A stretch of DNA of 64,000 bases from Trichomonas tenax (lineage: Eukaryota > Parabasalia > Trichomonadida > Trichomonadidae), in contig JALKBU010000040.1 in NCBI GenBank assembly GCA_023091735.1, forward strand, positions 1-64,000. The letters run 5' to 3'. The position numbers and the translations under genes are program-made. Shown in pieces: positions 39,929 to 50,445 of this stretch (the stretch's first letter is position 1; each line of letters starts with the position of its first letter). The notes under the pieces are model-generated. The model made no database searches, had not been told where the DNA came from, and worked only from the letters and a program-made list of their open reading frames with translations.

Positions 39929-40104
39929 ATTTTTGATTATATTTTGCTTTTCAAATCTGATATAAAAGTATTTCCATTGTCTTCAATTCCTCGAAAGCTC
40001 TTTATTTCCTGGCTTTTCTTGATGTATGAAATTTCATGTACGTTAATTTTACATGTCAAAATTTTAAATTTACAAAACAAAATATTTTCGTTGGAAACAT
40101 AATT

Positions 40105-40665
40105 ATGGACACAGATAGTGATGATGAGTTTTGTTTCGTTAAACAAGTGAAGGTTGACTTCGAAGCTAAGGCGTGGGAGTCAGCAAACATCAATATGAAG
40201 CGTGAAGGAAAGTGGTTAGTTTTTCTTGATGGAAAAACTGGAGCTCTGCTCAATGAGCCACCGCCGATCTCAACAGAACGCGAAGGAAAGACATATTACA
40301 AACGAAAACAACCAAAATCACCGAAAAAAGAAGAAATTAAACCATTCGAGCCACCAAATGACAATTATAAAGCATTTCGACCAAGAAAACACTTTGTTCT
40401 TAAGCACAGACCTATTAATGAAAATGATAGATACAAGAATATTGATTTTGTAGATTTATCTCAGCTTCCGAAGAATGCCACAGAACATTACTTTGTTGGA
40501 GATCAAAAGCATAAGAATCCTTTCAGAGTTTCGAATCATATTTTAAATCAAAAACGAATGAAAGAAATGAACGAAATTTTAGAAGAAGGATATCGCAAAC
40601 GTGCGCCAAAAACTCCAAGAAAACAATTACCTTCTCTTTTTGAAAGATCTGTTATTAAACAATAG
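40105..40665 (+). CDS. Charged hypothetical protein
   Basis: 186 residues from ATG 40105 (MDTDSDDEFCFV). An in-frame upstream ATG at 40036 would add 23 residues of hydrophobic/aromatic character and seems less likely. The chain is rich in Lys, Glu, Pro and Asn (KRKQPKSPKKEEIKPFEPP), with a conserved-looking centre (RFRVSNHILNQKRM type). No domain recognised. Composition suggests a nuclear or RNA-linked disordered protein, but that is weak. It lies 176 bp downstream of the DnaJ gene on the same strand. Confidence 0.6.
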   Translation: MDTDSDDEFCFVKQVKVDFEAKAWESANINMKREGKWLVFLDGKTGALLNEPPPISTEREGKTYYKRKQPKSPKKEEIKPFEPPNDNYKAFRPRKHFVLKHRPINENDRYKNIDFVDLSQLPKNATEHYFVGDQKHKNPFRVSNHILNQKRMKEMNEILEEGYRKRAPKTPRKQLPSLFERSVIKQ

Positions 40666-41055
40666 AAATTTGAATTGAAAATTTGATCATTAATATTATC
40701 GCGTATTTTATTGTATATTATAAACTCTATCCATGTAATCTTTTATTATCTTTCAACTAATACTCCAGAACATCGAAAAAAAGAATTTCAATAAATTGAT
40801 AGATATTATATTTCCATATAACTTTGGTAAGTAAAGCAATTGGAAAAATTATCAATGGTTGCGATGTGAGCGAAGTACAATTGAAATGAGATCTAAAATG
40901 TATGAATTAGAACTTCTATAATAGAAATGTAAGATTCCTATATCATTAAGAATGAAATTTTGTACTATGAGATGCTGTTATCGTTCATGTTTCAATCTCA
41001 AATTATAATGATTTGAGAAATTTGTATTCATGATTCATCAAAAACGTATTCCATT
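40666..41055. other. Intergenic spacer between convergent genes
   Basis: AT-rich 390 bp, no gene or repeat recognised. Confidence 0.5.
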
Positions 41056-41415
41056 TTACATTGTTTGTATATGCGAAAACAATTTTGACATTTCGAACTC
41101 TTTTGCAACTTCTGCCTCAATTTCGGATATATCAGGCTGTGGCACTGGCGGAAGTGCGTATTCTCTCCAATTGGAGATATCCATTGTAACATTGTGAATC
41201 TTAATGTATTTATATGTAATTGATGAATCAGGTGTTAACAGACTATTGAGTGATTTATCGTTATTTTCTGTCGCATTAGATTTTTTGTGAGTTTCTGCTT
41301 GTTCTTGATTCTCTGCTGAATAGTGCGGAGGGATAAAGTTCACATTCATCGGTAAACAATATCTAAATATGGTTTTTAGTGGCAGAGCAATAACTTTTCG
41401 AAAGAAAAATGTCAT
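41056..41415 (-). CDS. Small hypothetical protein
   Basis: 119 residues; starts MTFFFRKVIALPLKTIF with a possible short hydrophobic head, then a hydrophilic middle (SAENQEQAETHKKSNATENN) and an acidic C-terminal half with WREYALPPVPQPDISEIEAEVAKEF. An internal ATG at 41349 gives a 97-residue alternative without the head. No clear initiator is present close to either start. I do not recognise it. Its open length and composition suggest coding, but without a family it remains uncertain. Confidence 0.4.
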   Translation of the reverse strand: MTFFFRKVIALPLKTIFRYCLPMNVNFIPPHYSAENQEQAETHKKSNATENNDKSLNSLLTPDSSITYKYIKIHNVTMDISNWREYALPPVPQPDISEIEAEVAKEFEMSKLFSHIQTM

Positions 41416-42238
41416 GTCATAGTGGTTTTATAAGTGGTAATCATGATATTAAAATTTCGAAAATTGCAAACTCACTTTTTTTTATTTGGGAATGAAAGCA
41501 TATCTATATTTTTATTATTCATGCTTAAATTCTTTCGCATGATATCTAATTCAAACTTAATTCAATTCCTCAAATCTAAAATTGATTATTATGCCTTATA
41601 TTAGAGGTAAATATAATATACAGACTCATTAATACATATTAGTCATAGTTGGAACACCCGAAAGCAAAATCTACTACAATTTGGATCTGAAGTTGCTCAA
41701 CCCTTAACTATGATTTACAGATCTATGCAATTACATCGAGAAACTAATATATTTGGTTCTCTAGTCTTTAAAATGCAATTAAACTGTTAACAAATATATG
41801 TTAGAGCGAGAACGCGCTGAACACTGAAACCAACTGCAAAAGTGTCCTTCAAGAGGCTTCCGAAAGCGAGAAACATAATCTTGACCAACGATTTATTATG
41901 GAATAATTTGGAAGCTTTTTGAAACTAGTCACTCAATGCTTGAAATGCTACATATATGTGTATGATTTTACTTGCATAGTTATTCGCATAAATTGAATAT
42001 TCATAAATGTGGATTCGATATTGAGATGAATAATGATTTTGCGCTTATGTAATCATTATTAAGTTGACATATGTGATAACGATAATATGTGTACAAGGTC
42101 TACACTTTGAGAAAACAAACATATAAAAGACCACAATTTGATATTTTTCGAATAATAGTGTGATTCGTGAAACTAACCCGAAAAATAAACATATTCAGAA
42201 AGGATATCTTTTATTTATACAAGAGAGTTGTTGAAAAG
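41416..42238. other. Intergenic, nothing recognised
   Basis: 820 bp, AT-rich with a slightly less AT-rich patch around 41800-41890 (GAGCGAGAACGCGCTGAACAC). It could hold a small RNA, but I see no known structure. Confidence 0.45.
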
Positions 42239-42508
42239 TTAAGCATCATACTGTTGATCTGTGTCAATCTGCCTACGGAACTTGCTTTCCTGGTGAATCA
42301 AGTTCCCGCGCATGTCCATATAAGTGTCGATCTCGGAAAAGCGCGGCTGATACACTTCTTCAATCTGGTGCTTGCGATCGAGATATCTTGGGTTCGTCTC
42401 ATTGAGGATTGAAACATAGTCCTCATAGAGGTGAATGAACTGCTGAACCGATGGAGGATACTGATTTTCACAAGCACCTGATTGACTGTCACTTGAGTTT
42501 GAACTCAT
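42239..42508 (-). CDS. Small acidic hypothetical protein
   Basis: 89 residues, hydrophilic, likely helical (VQQFIHLYEDYVSILNETN; DRKHQIEEVYQ). The N-terminus is Ser/Asn-rich. I do not recognise the family. A strong initiator TCATTTG lies 5 nt upstream of the ATG, and the upstream 300 bp are free, so I believe it is a real short gene. Confidence 0.65.
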   Translation of the reverse strand: MSSNSSDSQSGACENQYPPSVQQFIHLYEDYVSILNETNPRYLDRKHQIEEVYQPRFSEIDTYMDMRGNLIHQESKFRRQIDTDQQYDA

Positions 42509-42512
42509 TTTT

Positions 42513-42519
42513 CAAATGA
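42513..42519 (-). promoter_or_regulatory. Initiator (Inr) of small gene
   Basis: Minus-strand TCATTTG immediately upstream of ATG 42508. Confidence 0.65.
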
Positions 42520-43039
42520 AAAAAAATTCTGAAAACAAATTGGTAATTTGCATGATTTTCCAATAAACTTCATCAGCTTCAGCTTTAAGACACCATATTG
42601 AGTCAACATTGGAGAAAAAAGAAGACTCGAATTTGAATGATCTACACTTATTGTTTTCAAACCGAAAGAGAACGCTATATATAGTATATCTATGATCCTT
42701 GTACGAACCCATATGCATATTGTGCTTCAAAAAATCCGAGTATTGAGATATCAGGCTCATATCTCTATGTAATGAGGAATATATTAGGAAATAAAGAAAC
42801 AACCAGTCTACAAATTCTTATATTTTCAGATAATGATGCTAATTTCCATGACAAAAAGTTCAATATTGAAGATTGGAAAATTAAAATCAAAAACTAAGCT
42901 GGTTTACATGGATGATGGCAGCTCCTATCTAAATGTTATAAATATATTTTGGTTATATTAGATGGTTCTTCATTTTCTCATGAATTATCGATGATTTATT
43001 TATCAAAAGCTTATTTTTCAACAATAACATTAGATACAA
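42520..43039. other. Divergent intergenic region
   Basis: AT-rich 520 bp between divergent genes. The 96-codon minus frame at 42512-42802 overlaps the small gene's initiator, has low-complexity ends and is not called. Confidence 0.5.
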
Positions 43040-44794
43040 ATGAATTTTCCAGATTTGTGCAAATTGTTGAAGAATAAAATGTCATTCTATATGGAAGTCG
43101 AAAATCAGCCATCACAGATTTATTTAGCAATCGTCAAATCCGTGAAGGAAGTGACTTCAAATAGAACAACCAACGGTGGACAACTAGTTTTGATGAAAAA
43201 AGACTCGAATATTTTTATTCAATGGATAAGAAACATACGAAACGCGAAAGAGTCCAAATTAAAATCATTTAAAGCATTAAGCAACAAGGAAAATGCCGTT
43301 TGGTTGTATGGAAATACGATTAATATCCCTTTTGACAAGTTTTCTAAAATAAAACTGAATCTCAATCAGCTATCCATCATTTTCTATATTCAGAACGATG
43401 AAAATCCACGCGAATTCCTAATTTCTTCGAATACACTTCACGCTTTTACTATATTTATCGAAAATTTATTATTATCAGGAATTGTTTACCCGAAGTATGA
43501 CAATGAATGGTTCTTTCAGATAAATACATCCAGCAATGCACAATTTATTGACGCAGTAAAACCTAACTTAAATTTAGATATCGATTTTCAAGATGTTGAT
43601 AAATTCTGGAACACGGTAATGGAGTTTTACATGAAGATAATGAAGTACATCCACAAAAATCACAAAACATATTTACAATGTTATCCATCGAATTATTCCA
43701 CCGATTCATACATGACATACGTGTATAATAAGTCAGAAGAATACAACAAAGCAAATCGCACTAATATACTGTCTCTAAATGAAACTTTGGTATCATATGA
43801 TGGAAATGGAGTTTTGTTTAATCTTCATAATCTCAAAAGTCAGCTCTACTTCAATGGAATTGATTTTGACGCTATACCTGAGATTCTCCCATTCCTTGTC
43901 AACATGTATCCTGAGGAATCAACGCGTGAAGAAAGGCGCCAAATAGAACAGAAGTTGAAAGAAGATTATGAAAGATTGCTTCAAATTTCAGCTCTCGAGG
44001 ATCAGATGAAAAGCAACAAGAATAAAGTCTGTTCAATGCGAGTACTGCAGCACGATGTAATTAGGACTGATAGGCAACATCCTGCTTTCAAAGATCAGAA
44101 TGGAATCGGTTTGTCAATGCTCACAAGAGTTCTCACAGCGTACGAATTGTTGAACAAAAATCTTGGGTATGTTCAAGGAATGAATGATATGTTTGTTCCG
44201 TTTGTGAACTTGTATATTCCGAACTGGGATCAGAATGGAATCCCTTGTGACAGTGAAGACAGAGAGATTGATCTTACAAAACTCGAATATAAGATGTTCT
44301 GGCTTTATATCTATTTCCTTGAGTTTTTAGAGCATGATAAGTTTTTAGTTCATGTGTCAGAAAACTGTAAATTGATGGCAACTAATGTTATGTCACTGTT
44401 GCAGAAGTTATCTCAGCCTGTTTCTATTTGGCTTGAAGTCAACAATTTCACAGAATTGATGTGGTGCATTTCAGACTTCGTCATGTTGTTTAAGCGCAGT
44501 ATCCAAGACATTTGGCCTGTTTGGATGAGGATGCTGTGTGCACCAGATCCAAATCAATGGTTTTTGTGCTTCGTATGTGAAACTATTGTCGAGATGTCGG
44601 TGTTTATGTCGAAGCAGCAAAGAGTGATTATTACCACTGTTTTGACATCATTCCCAACATTCATACAAACCATAGATCCCATCAAAGTATCAGAGCTTGC
44701 CAACTACTTTATGCACATCATTCCTCCAAAAGAGAAGCAACAAAAGCCTGATGAACAAGAGTTTCACTCTGAGTTCTTCACTTTGCTAAATTAA
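43040..44794 (+). CDS. TBC-domain Rab GTPase-activating protein
   Basis: 584 residues. The TBC (Tre-2/Bub2/Cdc16) domain spans about 280-555. The arginine finger is in LQHDVIR (D339, R342) and the glutamine finger in GYVQGMND (Q379), both intact, so it should stimulate GTP hydrolysis on a Rab. The order (long N-terminal PH-like region, then TBC) resembles Gyp7 and TBC1D15/17, which act on Rab7 in those organisms, but the substrate here is unknown. The N-terminal ~230 residues could be the SNX/PH-type targeting domain. No membrane segment is seen. Confidence 0.9.
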   Translation: MNFPDLCKLLKNKMSFYMEVENQPSQIYLAIVKSVKEVTSNRTTNGGQLVLMKKDSNIFIQWIRNIRNAKESKLKSFKALSNKENAVWLYGNTINIPFDKFSKIKLNLNQLSIIFYIQNDENPREFLISSNTLHAFTIFIENLLLSGIVYPKYDNEWFFQINTSSNAQFIDAVKPNLNLDIDFQDVDKFWNTVMEFYMKIMKYIHKNHKTYLQCYPSNYSTDSYMTYVYNKSEEYNKANRTNILSLNETLVSYDGNGVLFNLHNLKSQLYFNGIDFDAIPEILPFLVNMYPEESTREERRQIEQKLKEDYERLLQISALEDQMKSNKNKVCSMRVLQHDVIRTDRQHPAFKDQNGIGLSMLTRVLTAYELLNKNLGYVQGMNDMFVPFVNLYIPNWDQNGIPCDSEDREIDLTKLEYKMFWLYIYFLEFLEHDKFLVHVSENCKLMATNVMSLLQKLSQPVSIWLEVNNFTELMWCISDFVMLFKRSIQDIWPVWMRMLCAPDPNQWFLCFVCETIVEMSVFMSKQQRVIITTVLTSFPTFIQTIDPIKVSELANYFMHIIPPKEKQQKPDEQEFHSEFFTLLN

Positions 44795-45181
44795 TTGTTA
44801 TTATTTGTTTGTTTGCATTATGTAAATTATATCTCTATTCGTGAAAAATCAAATAATCATATCTCTATTCGAAGATGGATTGTTGTTATGTCGTGTAATG
44901 AATTTTACATGGCATATTGATATTTTATGTGTCAAAAAGTCATCAAAAAAATATTTCGGTGAAAAATATTTAATTTTGGGATTCTGCATGTCCATGTAAT
45001 TTTATTTTTGGTGTAAATTTGGCAAAATCTCGATTTTTGAAAAATTTGATTTTCAAAAATTGGACAAAAACATATGATTGTACGAGAAAATATCAACCAT
45101 AAATTTAGTATAGTCTATACATGATGGCAAAACGCAAAAATAAATTGAGGGGAGGACGATAGCTTCGTTTGGCCTTCCTTT
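44795..45181. other. Intergenic spacer
   Basis: AT-rich 390 bp with a short direct repeat (ATATCTCTATTCG near 44828 and 44859). Otherwise nothing recognised. Confidence 0.5.
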
Positions 45182-45188
45182 TCATCAG
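45182..45188 (+). promoter_or_regulatory. Initiator (Inr) of eL42 gene
   Basis: TCATCAG directly abutting ATG 45189, implying a 5' leader of only a few nucleotides. Confidence 0.6.
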
Positions 45189-45503
45189 ATGGTTCACCAC
45201 CCAAAGACCAAGAAATTCTTCTGCAAGTTCTGCAAGAAGCACACAATGTGCAAGGTCTCTCAGGCCTCCCGTGGTGAGGAGCGCCATTGCGCCCTTGGTC
45301 GTCGCCGCTACGATCGTAAGCAAAAGGGTTTCGGTGGCCGTGTTAAGCCAATTCTCCGTCGTTCCAAGAAGACATCCAAGAAGATCTCCCTCCGCTTCAC
45401 ATGCCAGTCCTGCAAGAAGGCTACAATGTACTGCCTTGGCCGCCTTCGTAAGTTCGAATGGACTGTCGAGAAGAAGAAGAAGCACGCCGAGCCAACTTGG
45501 TAA
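45189..45503 (+). CDS. RPL44: 60S ribosomal protein eL42 (L44/L36a)
   Basis: 104 residues. Two CxxC zinc-binding pairs (C12/C15 and C72/C75) flank the highly basic core. GRRRYDRKQKGFGG is the universal eL42 signature. The protein sits near the ribosomal E site. Length is as usual (105-106). GC content is higher than in neighbours, with C-ending codons (AAG, TCC, GTC), as expected for a highly expressed trichomonad gene. The antisense frame 45105-45485 is a shadow. Confidence 0.97.
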   Translation: MVHHPKTKKFFCKFCKKHTMCKVSQASRGEERHCALGRRRYDRKQKGFGGRVKPILRRSKKTSKKISLRFTCQSCKKATMYCLGRLRKFEWTVEKKKKHAEPTW

Positions 45504-45722
45504 AATGTGTTCTTACCAGTAATTACTGATTTTTTCTACTGATATTTTTTATTTTATTTCAATATCATTCTCCTAATATCACCTTACATTATAACAATAT
45601 CATGTCTATAAGCACTTGGTTTGTTTCAATATAGATTTGATCTGATATAAAATAAATTTTTTTGACATGTGTGTTTTAGTGTATATCAGACATATTTGGG
45701 CCGTTGCTGGCAAAAACTAGAG

Positions 45723-45729
45723 TCATTTT
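45723..45729 (+). promoter_or_regulatory. Initiator (Inr) of TTL-family gene
   Basis: TCATTTT 11 nt upstream of ATG 45734; it argues against the in-frame TTG at 45704. Confidence 0.65.
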
Positions 45730-45733
45730 TGTT

Positions 45734-47206
45734 ATGGAGAGGGTGAAGTATCTTCTCAGCCAATATCCCCTTCCATACTCTTACGTCACTGTGCCTAAGT
45801 CCGGAGAGAGCGACCGCCCGGTAGAGAACAACCACCGCTTTTGTCCATACCAGTCGAGCGCAGATCTGACCTATGAGTGCATGAAGAAGTCTGGCTTCAG
45901 GCCGATTCTTAATATGGATGTTTCCAACTGCTTCATAGGTAAGATTCTCCCTGATGAGGATTTCATCGCATTAAAACCATGGCAAAAATCTAATCATTTT
46001 TTTGGTGTCGAATTAATCGGAAGAAAGGATGAATTTCACCAACGCATACAAGAGCTGACCGAGAGAATAGGTCCAGAAGAAACAAAATTCTATCAGGAAA
46101 CATATTTACTTCCAGATGATTTCGATAAAATCATTCCTGCATGGCCCACATCTCCAAAGTGGATCCTAAAGCCGAGGGCATCCTCAAAAGGCCAAAATAT
46201 CGAGGTTAGAGATTCCAATGAGCAATCATATCCTCCTTATCCATATCTCGTCCAGAGGTACTTGGATAGGCCTTTTTTGATCCTTGGACGAAAGTTTGAT
46301 GTCAGATTTTACTTCCTTGTCACCGGATTGAGTCCAATGAGAATATATTCGCACAGACACGGTCTCGGACTTTTCTGCACTGTTCCTTACGAGAAAGGCG
46401 CTGGTGTCAATGAACCGCGTATGCACATCACTAATTGGGAGGTTAACAAAGGATCAACAGCATTCATTAGACCACAAGGTATCGAAGAGCGTTCAGAAGA
46501 TTCGAAGTGGTCTCTTCCCTTCTTCTTCAAGTATATGCAAGAGCATGGCTACGATGCAGAGAAGCTGAAGAAGTCAATGGAGTATGCGAGCGTTAAAGCA
46601 GTGATTGCTGGTATGGACAAAGTTAGAAAGCAGCATACAAAGAACATTAAGGACCGCCATATCTCGTTCGAACTGCTCGGTATTGATATGCTTCTCGATG
46701 AAGACTTGAACACGACTGTTGTTGAAGTCAACGTCAGTCCAGGTATGGTTGGCACAGACAGCGCATTGGACAAATACATGAAGACGGAAGTTCTCATGGA
46801 TTCATACAATATGGCGAGAATCATCGATATCGATCCTTACAAGGGTAACGATGATGTCAGGAAGATTCATGAACTGGAAGCAAAGAGTGTCACACCAGAA
46901 AGAAGGCGTCTTGTAGAGGAAGGATCCATCAAGCCATGGGACGATCCTGTTTTCATGGATGTTGAAATCGTCAGAGAATTCATCGATGAAAATGAAAGAG
47001 CAAGAGGTTTCCATGTTGTTTATCCAGCGAAAGAAAACTTGCTTGTTTATGAAAAGTGTTTCGCAAGGAAGACATATGAAGACATTGTTCTCAGGGATTG
47101 GGTCCTGATGAATGATACAGAGAAAGAAGCAGCAATGGGTCGTGCACTCGTAAGCTATAAGCATTTCATGACTGAAGCTCTCGAGCCAAGAGTTTGTAGA
47201 ATATAA
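45734..47206 (+). CDS. Tubulin-tyrosine-ligase-like (TTLL) polyglutamylase-type enzyme
   Basis: 490 residues. The TTL ATP-grasp core is evident: WILKPRASSKGQNIEV (ATP-binding, ~143-158), YLVQRYLDRPFLILGRKFDVRFY, YSHRHGLGLF, and the metal-binding end FELLGIDMLLDEDLNT..VVEVNVSPGM. The motif order is that of TTLL4/5-type glutamylases, which add glutamate chains to tubulin tails, relevant to flagella and the axostyle. Substrate specificity is not proven from sequence. The C-terminal ~120 residues are acidic/charged. It is separated by only 70 bp from the next gene. Confidence 0.9.
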   Translation: MERVKYLLSQYPLPYSYVTVPKSGESDRPVENNHRFCPYQSSADLTYECMKKSGFRPILNMDVSNCFIGKILPDEDFIALKPWQKSNHFFGVELIGRKDEFHQRIQELTERIGPEETKFYQETYLLPDDFDKIIPAWPTSPKWILKPRASSKGQNIEVRDSNEQSYPPYPYLVQRYLDRPFLILGRKFDVRFYFLVTGLSPMRIYSHRHGLGLFCTVPYEKGAGVNEPRMHITNWEVNKGSTAFIRPQGIEERSEDSKWSLPFFFKYMQEHGYDAEKLKKSMEYASVKAVIAGMDKVRKQHTKNIKDRHISFELLGIDMLLDEDLNTTVVEVNVSPGMVGTDSALDKYMKTEVLMDSYNMARIIDIDPYKGNDDVRKIHELEAKSVTPERRRLVEEGSIKPWDDPVFMDVEIVREFIDENERARGFHVVYPAKENLLVYEKCFARKTYEDIVLRDWVLMNDTEKEAAMGRALVSYKHFMTEALEPRVCRI

Positions 47207-47276
47207 ATAAATATTTTGTGTGTAGTATATTGTCAAGATGGAAAGCTTTAAAAAGTGACATAAAGATGAAAGAAAA

Positions 47277-48281
47277 ATGAAGAAAAGAAAGATTTATCAT
47301 CAATTTCGAACAATATTCAGGCTTCTAATAAGCTATATTATAGTTATTTCATCTTTATCATTGTTGTATTATATATATAAGCATTCAAATGATTTCAAAA
47401 TTGCAAAAAATTATCTTAATTTCAATCTCTCGATTACATTTTGCGCTGTGCCATATCCGGCTACGTCACCAGAATTATATAATTTGTATTTATTGTCAAT
47501 GAGTTCATGGCTTTCAACATCAAAAAATTCAAAATTACTAATATTACTTCCTCAAGCAGAATTTGATCCAGATAATATAATAATTCCTGTTTTGGAGGAG
47601 AATTTTGGAAAAAATAGAATACAATTCACAGATTCAATCGATTCAGATTCTGATGGAGTTCCATACATCGATGATTGGTTCTTAAAAGGCTTTGATTACT
47701 CGAATACTGACTATGTCTGCTGGATAAACTCAGATATTATTATTCCTAATGGATGGTTCCAAAGATGTCAGTTTATAATGGAATATTTTTGGACAGCTAA
47801 AAAGCAGGCGTGTATAATAAGTCGCAGGTGTGATTTCAATTACTCATTACTGCAAGATATCAATCTTCCAATTAATTATGACGATATTGCAAGAAAAAGA
47901 CATTCACACTCAACGTGGGGCATCGATTTCTTTCTTGTTTCAAAGAAACCAATGCAAATCAACATTGATGATATTCCTCCATTTCATATGGGCAAATATA
48001 GATGGGATCCATGGGTTGCAGGATGGCTGAGTTCCCAAATACCAGTTATATCGCTTGGTGATGGCTTTTGCACTTATCATGTGAATCATAAGCCAAAAGA
48101 AAGACATATGGCAGATCCAAAAGTGAAAGAAAATCATATGCTTGCTGCAAGGAATGGAAGGTACAGCATTTCAAACGCCATGGCTCCATATTATCTCAAA
48201 GATAATCATTTGTATCATGAAAAGACTATATTGAGTTCATATGGATCTGACATGCCACCAGACAATGGTGTAGTTGATTAA
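47277..48281 (+). CDS. Type II membrane putative glycosyltransferase
   Basis: 334 residues. A single hydrophobic segment at about 16-34 near the N-terminus, preceded by KKRK, fits a Golgi type II anchor. The lumenal part contains CWINSDIIIP, with N151-S152-D153 in the place of a DxD-like metal motif, and a downstream HMGKYRWDPWVAGWL...GFCTYHVNHKPKERH. The fold is consistent with a nucleotide-sugar transferase (GT-A type), though I cannot assign a family. It may add sugars to surface glycans. The start is the first ATG; KKRKIYHQF is a plausible cytosolic tail. Confidence 0.75.
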   Translation: MKKRKIYHQFRTIFRLLISYIIVISSLSLLYYIYKHSNDFKIAKNYLNFNLSITFCAVPYPATSPELYNLYLLSMSSWLSTSKNSKLLILLPQAEFDPDNIIIPVLEENFGKNRIQFTDSIDSDSDGVPYIDDWFLKGFDYSNTDYVCWINSDIIIPNGWFQRCQFIMEYFWTAKKQACIISRRCDFNYSLLQDINLPINYDDIARKRHSHSTWGIDFFLVSKKPMQINIDDIPPFHMGKYRWDPWVAGWLSSQIPVISLGDGFCTYHVNHKPKERHMADPKVKENHMLAARNGRYSISNAMAPYYLKDNHLYHEKTILSSYGSDMPPDNGVVD

Positions 48282-48545
48282 TTTCAAAAAAATATTTTAA
48301 TTATATTAATTTAAGTTGAAAAGGCATTTATAGTATTTCATTGATGAGCTTAGTATGTTAATGAAACTACAGCTTTGAATTTAGATAATATTTTTTGAAA
48401 AATTTATTTTTTGTTTTTGTTGTGTTTGTTCTTAAAGATAGGATGTTTAATATGATATATGTTTGTATGCAAAACCCCAGAAGCCAAAAAAAAATCAATT
48501 TTTGTCACATTTTTTTGATGTTGAAAGTAATTAATATTTTTGTTG

Positions 48546-49970
48546 ATGAAAGAAAACGACGATGCGATTGATTCAAAGGGAGAAAATTCAGAGCTAAAGA
48601 AAAGCAATATCCTGGAGTCCAGTCCTGATCAATTACGAAGTATTTTTGAGAACTATGAATATCGATTAAGGACATCTAATTTCGTAATGTCTGCATATAG
48701 GGACATAAACAGATTCGTGCAGGAATGTAATGAAGATTTTGCTGAAGCTTTTCTCTTTTCTAATGCATTTGCGAAATATGCGGAAAATATTTCAGTTGAT
48801 TGTCCATTAATCGCATTCAAAGTACTCGTACGACTTTCAAAATTCAAAAAACTGATATTTCCACTACTTAAAATCGGAATTCTCCGTATAACTTATAACG
48901 TTTTAACATCTCAACAAGATGAATACGTAGATTTAGCATTAATATTACTACACAATGTTATAATATCTTCAAAAGTCGCAAGAGTCGCTGCGTTATGTAC
49001 CGGTGTCGTTAATGTTGCCGGGCAATTTTTTGAACAACATCCATTGATACGAAATCTGTCTCATATGAGCAATATATTATATCTGTTATTCAAGCCATTC
49101 AAAGATAATTCAAAAAAATCTGATGATTTAACTGAAGAATTCATTCAACAGGTTTTTCACGAAATTCCTGAAGTTGACTACGACACAGCAATGTACATGT
49201 ACAACTACGGTTTAGATGAATTCTATATTCAATCATTTCTTCCAGTTTTCGCACTTTACTTGACGAGTGATTTTAATGATGCACTTTTACCTGTATTAAA
49301 GATTGTTAATTATTTCACTCTCAACGTAGACTATGCACGAGCAACCGTTCAACAAACAAACCTTATTCCAAACCATGGAAACCTTTTGAAACGTGAGCAT
49401 GATAAAATCACTTCAAACTTATTCCTCTTCCTTGTAAATGTTCTCTATTGTCTCGATTACGACATTCTCGATGTTTATCTTGAGAATGGGATCTTTGAAC
49501 TCTGTAAGAATTACATTACTTCGTCCGCAGAACCATCAATCAAGAAGAATTGTTTTAGTTTGTTGTCGAACATGTTGCACTTGAACATAGAACTTATTCC
49601 TCGAATTTTTGAAGATAACTTCATCAACAATGCACTTGAGAGTGTCAACAGCTCCATTAGTGTAAGTAATAATGCAATATGGCTCATTGCAAACATAGCA
49701 AATGAAAGACCCGAATTAACAAAAGATTGCTATGTAAACAAACTTTTTATTGATGCGTGCAACAAGAATATGGAAAATGAGCCCAATGATACAACATCTG
49801 TTATACTTACATCATTCATAACCTTTATTAATAGAATAGCAGTTCAAGATGAATCACTGCGAGATCAATTTTTGAGTTTAGTTGACATATCTCTTATAGA
49901 GAACCTCTCTGGTATCGCAAATGATGTTGGAGAATATGCTGAACATTTTCTCCAATTGATTGAATCTTGA
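48546..49970 (+). CDS. ARM-repeat protein, importin-alpha-like
   Basis: 474 residues. The N-terminus is acidic/charged; from about 60 on the protein is built of helical armadillo-like repeats (for example LIAFKVLVRLSKF, KNCFSLLSNMLHLN, NNAIWLIANIANERPELTK). The Asn-rich helix (AIWLIANIA) resembles the W-x3-N motif of importin-alpha ARM repeats that bind nuclear localisation signals. No basic IBB domain is seen at the N-terminus, so it may be a divergent importin-alpha or another ARM protein. The TTG two codons upstream is not a start. Confidence 0.7.
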   Translation: MKENDDAIDSKGENSELKKSNILESSPDQLRSIFENYEYRLRTSNFVMSAYRDINRFVQECNEDFAEAFLFSNAFAKYAENISVDCPLIAFKVLVRLSKFKKLIFPLLKIGILRITYNVLTSQQDEYVDLALILLHNVIISSKVARVAALCTGVVNVAGQFFEQHPLIRNLSHMSNILYLLFKPFKDNSKKSDDLTEEFIQQVFHEIPEVDYDTAMYMYNYGLDEFYIQSFLPVFALYLTSDFNDALLPVLKIVNYFTLNVDYARATVQQTNLIPNHGNLLKREHDKITSNLFLFLVNVLYCLDYDILDVYLENGIFELCKNYITSSAEPSIKKNCFSLLSNMLHLNIELIPRIFEDNFINNALESVNSSISVSNNAIWLIANIANERPELTKDCYVNKLFIDACNKNMENEPNDTTSVILTSFITFINRIAVQDESLRDQFLSLVDISLIENLSGIANDVGEYAEHFLQLIES

Positions 49971-50445
49971 TAATAAAATTTTGTTTTCGGTATCAAATTA
50001 ACTACATTATTTTAGAAACGCATCTCGAAGCATGAATATATGCAACCGATTTATGCTTCAAACATTTGATAAATTCATGTTTCTTCAAAAATATCATTCA
50101 ATGAAACCCTAACTCTTATAGTTCAAATATATCTTCTGTGGACAAACAAAAAATCACATTCATTTAATGCCAATGTAAAACTTTTTTTAAGCTCAATAAT
50201 TTCAAAAATGTCCGATGGGAAACAAGACCATCCACGGATAATAAAAACTGAGACAATATCAAACTTTTTTTTGGAAAACCTTCAAAAAACATCTTCGTCG
50301 TTTAATTGAGAGAATATCCTGAAAGCTTTCGGCCTCAGAAAGTTATATTCGAGTCCTCCAGAGAAATGGTTATTATCACATTGAAAACTATCAAGAAACG
50401 TGACAAGACCCATAAAAGTGACGATTTTTCCTTTAGAATTACGAA
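49971..50445. other. Intergenic spacer
   Basis: AT-rich 475 bp between two plus-strand genes. Nothing recognised. Confidence 0.5.

Noticed and set aside
45105..45485. 126-codon minus frame
   Set aside because: Antisense shadow of the GC-richer eL42 gene.
48518..48545. Upstream ATG and TTG starts for the ARM protein
   Set aside because: ATG 48518 is in another frame and TTG is not a plausible eukaryotic start; ATG 48546 was used.
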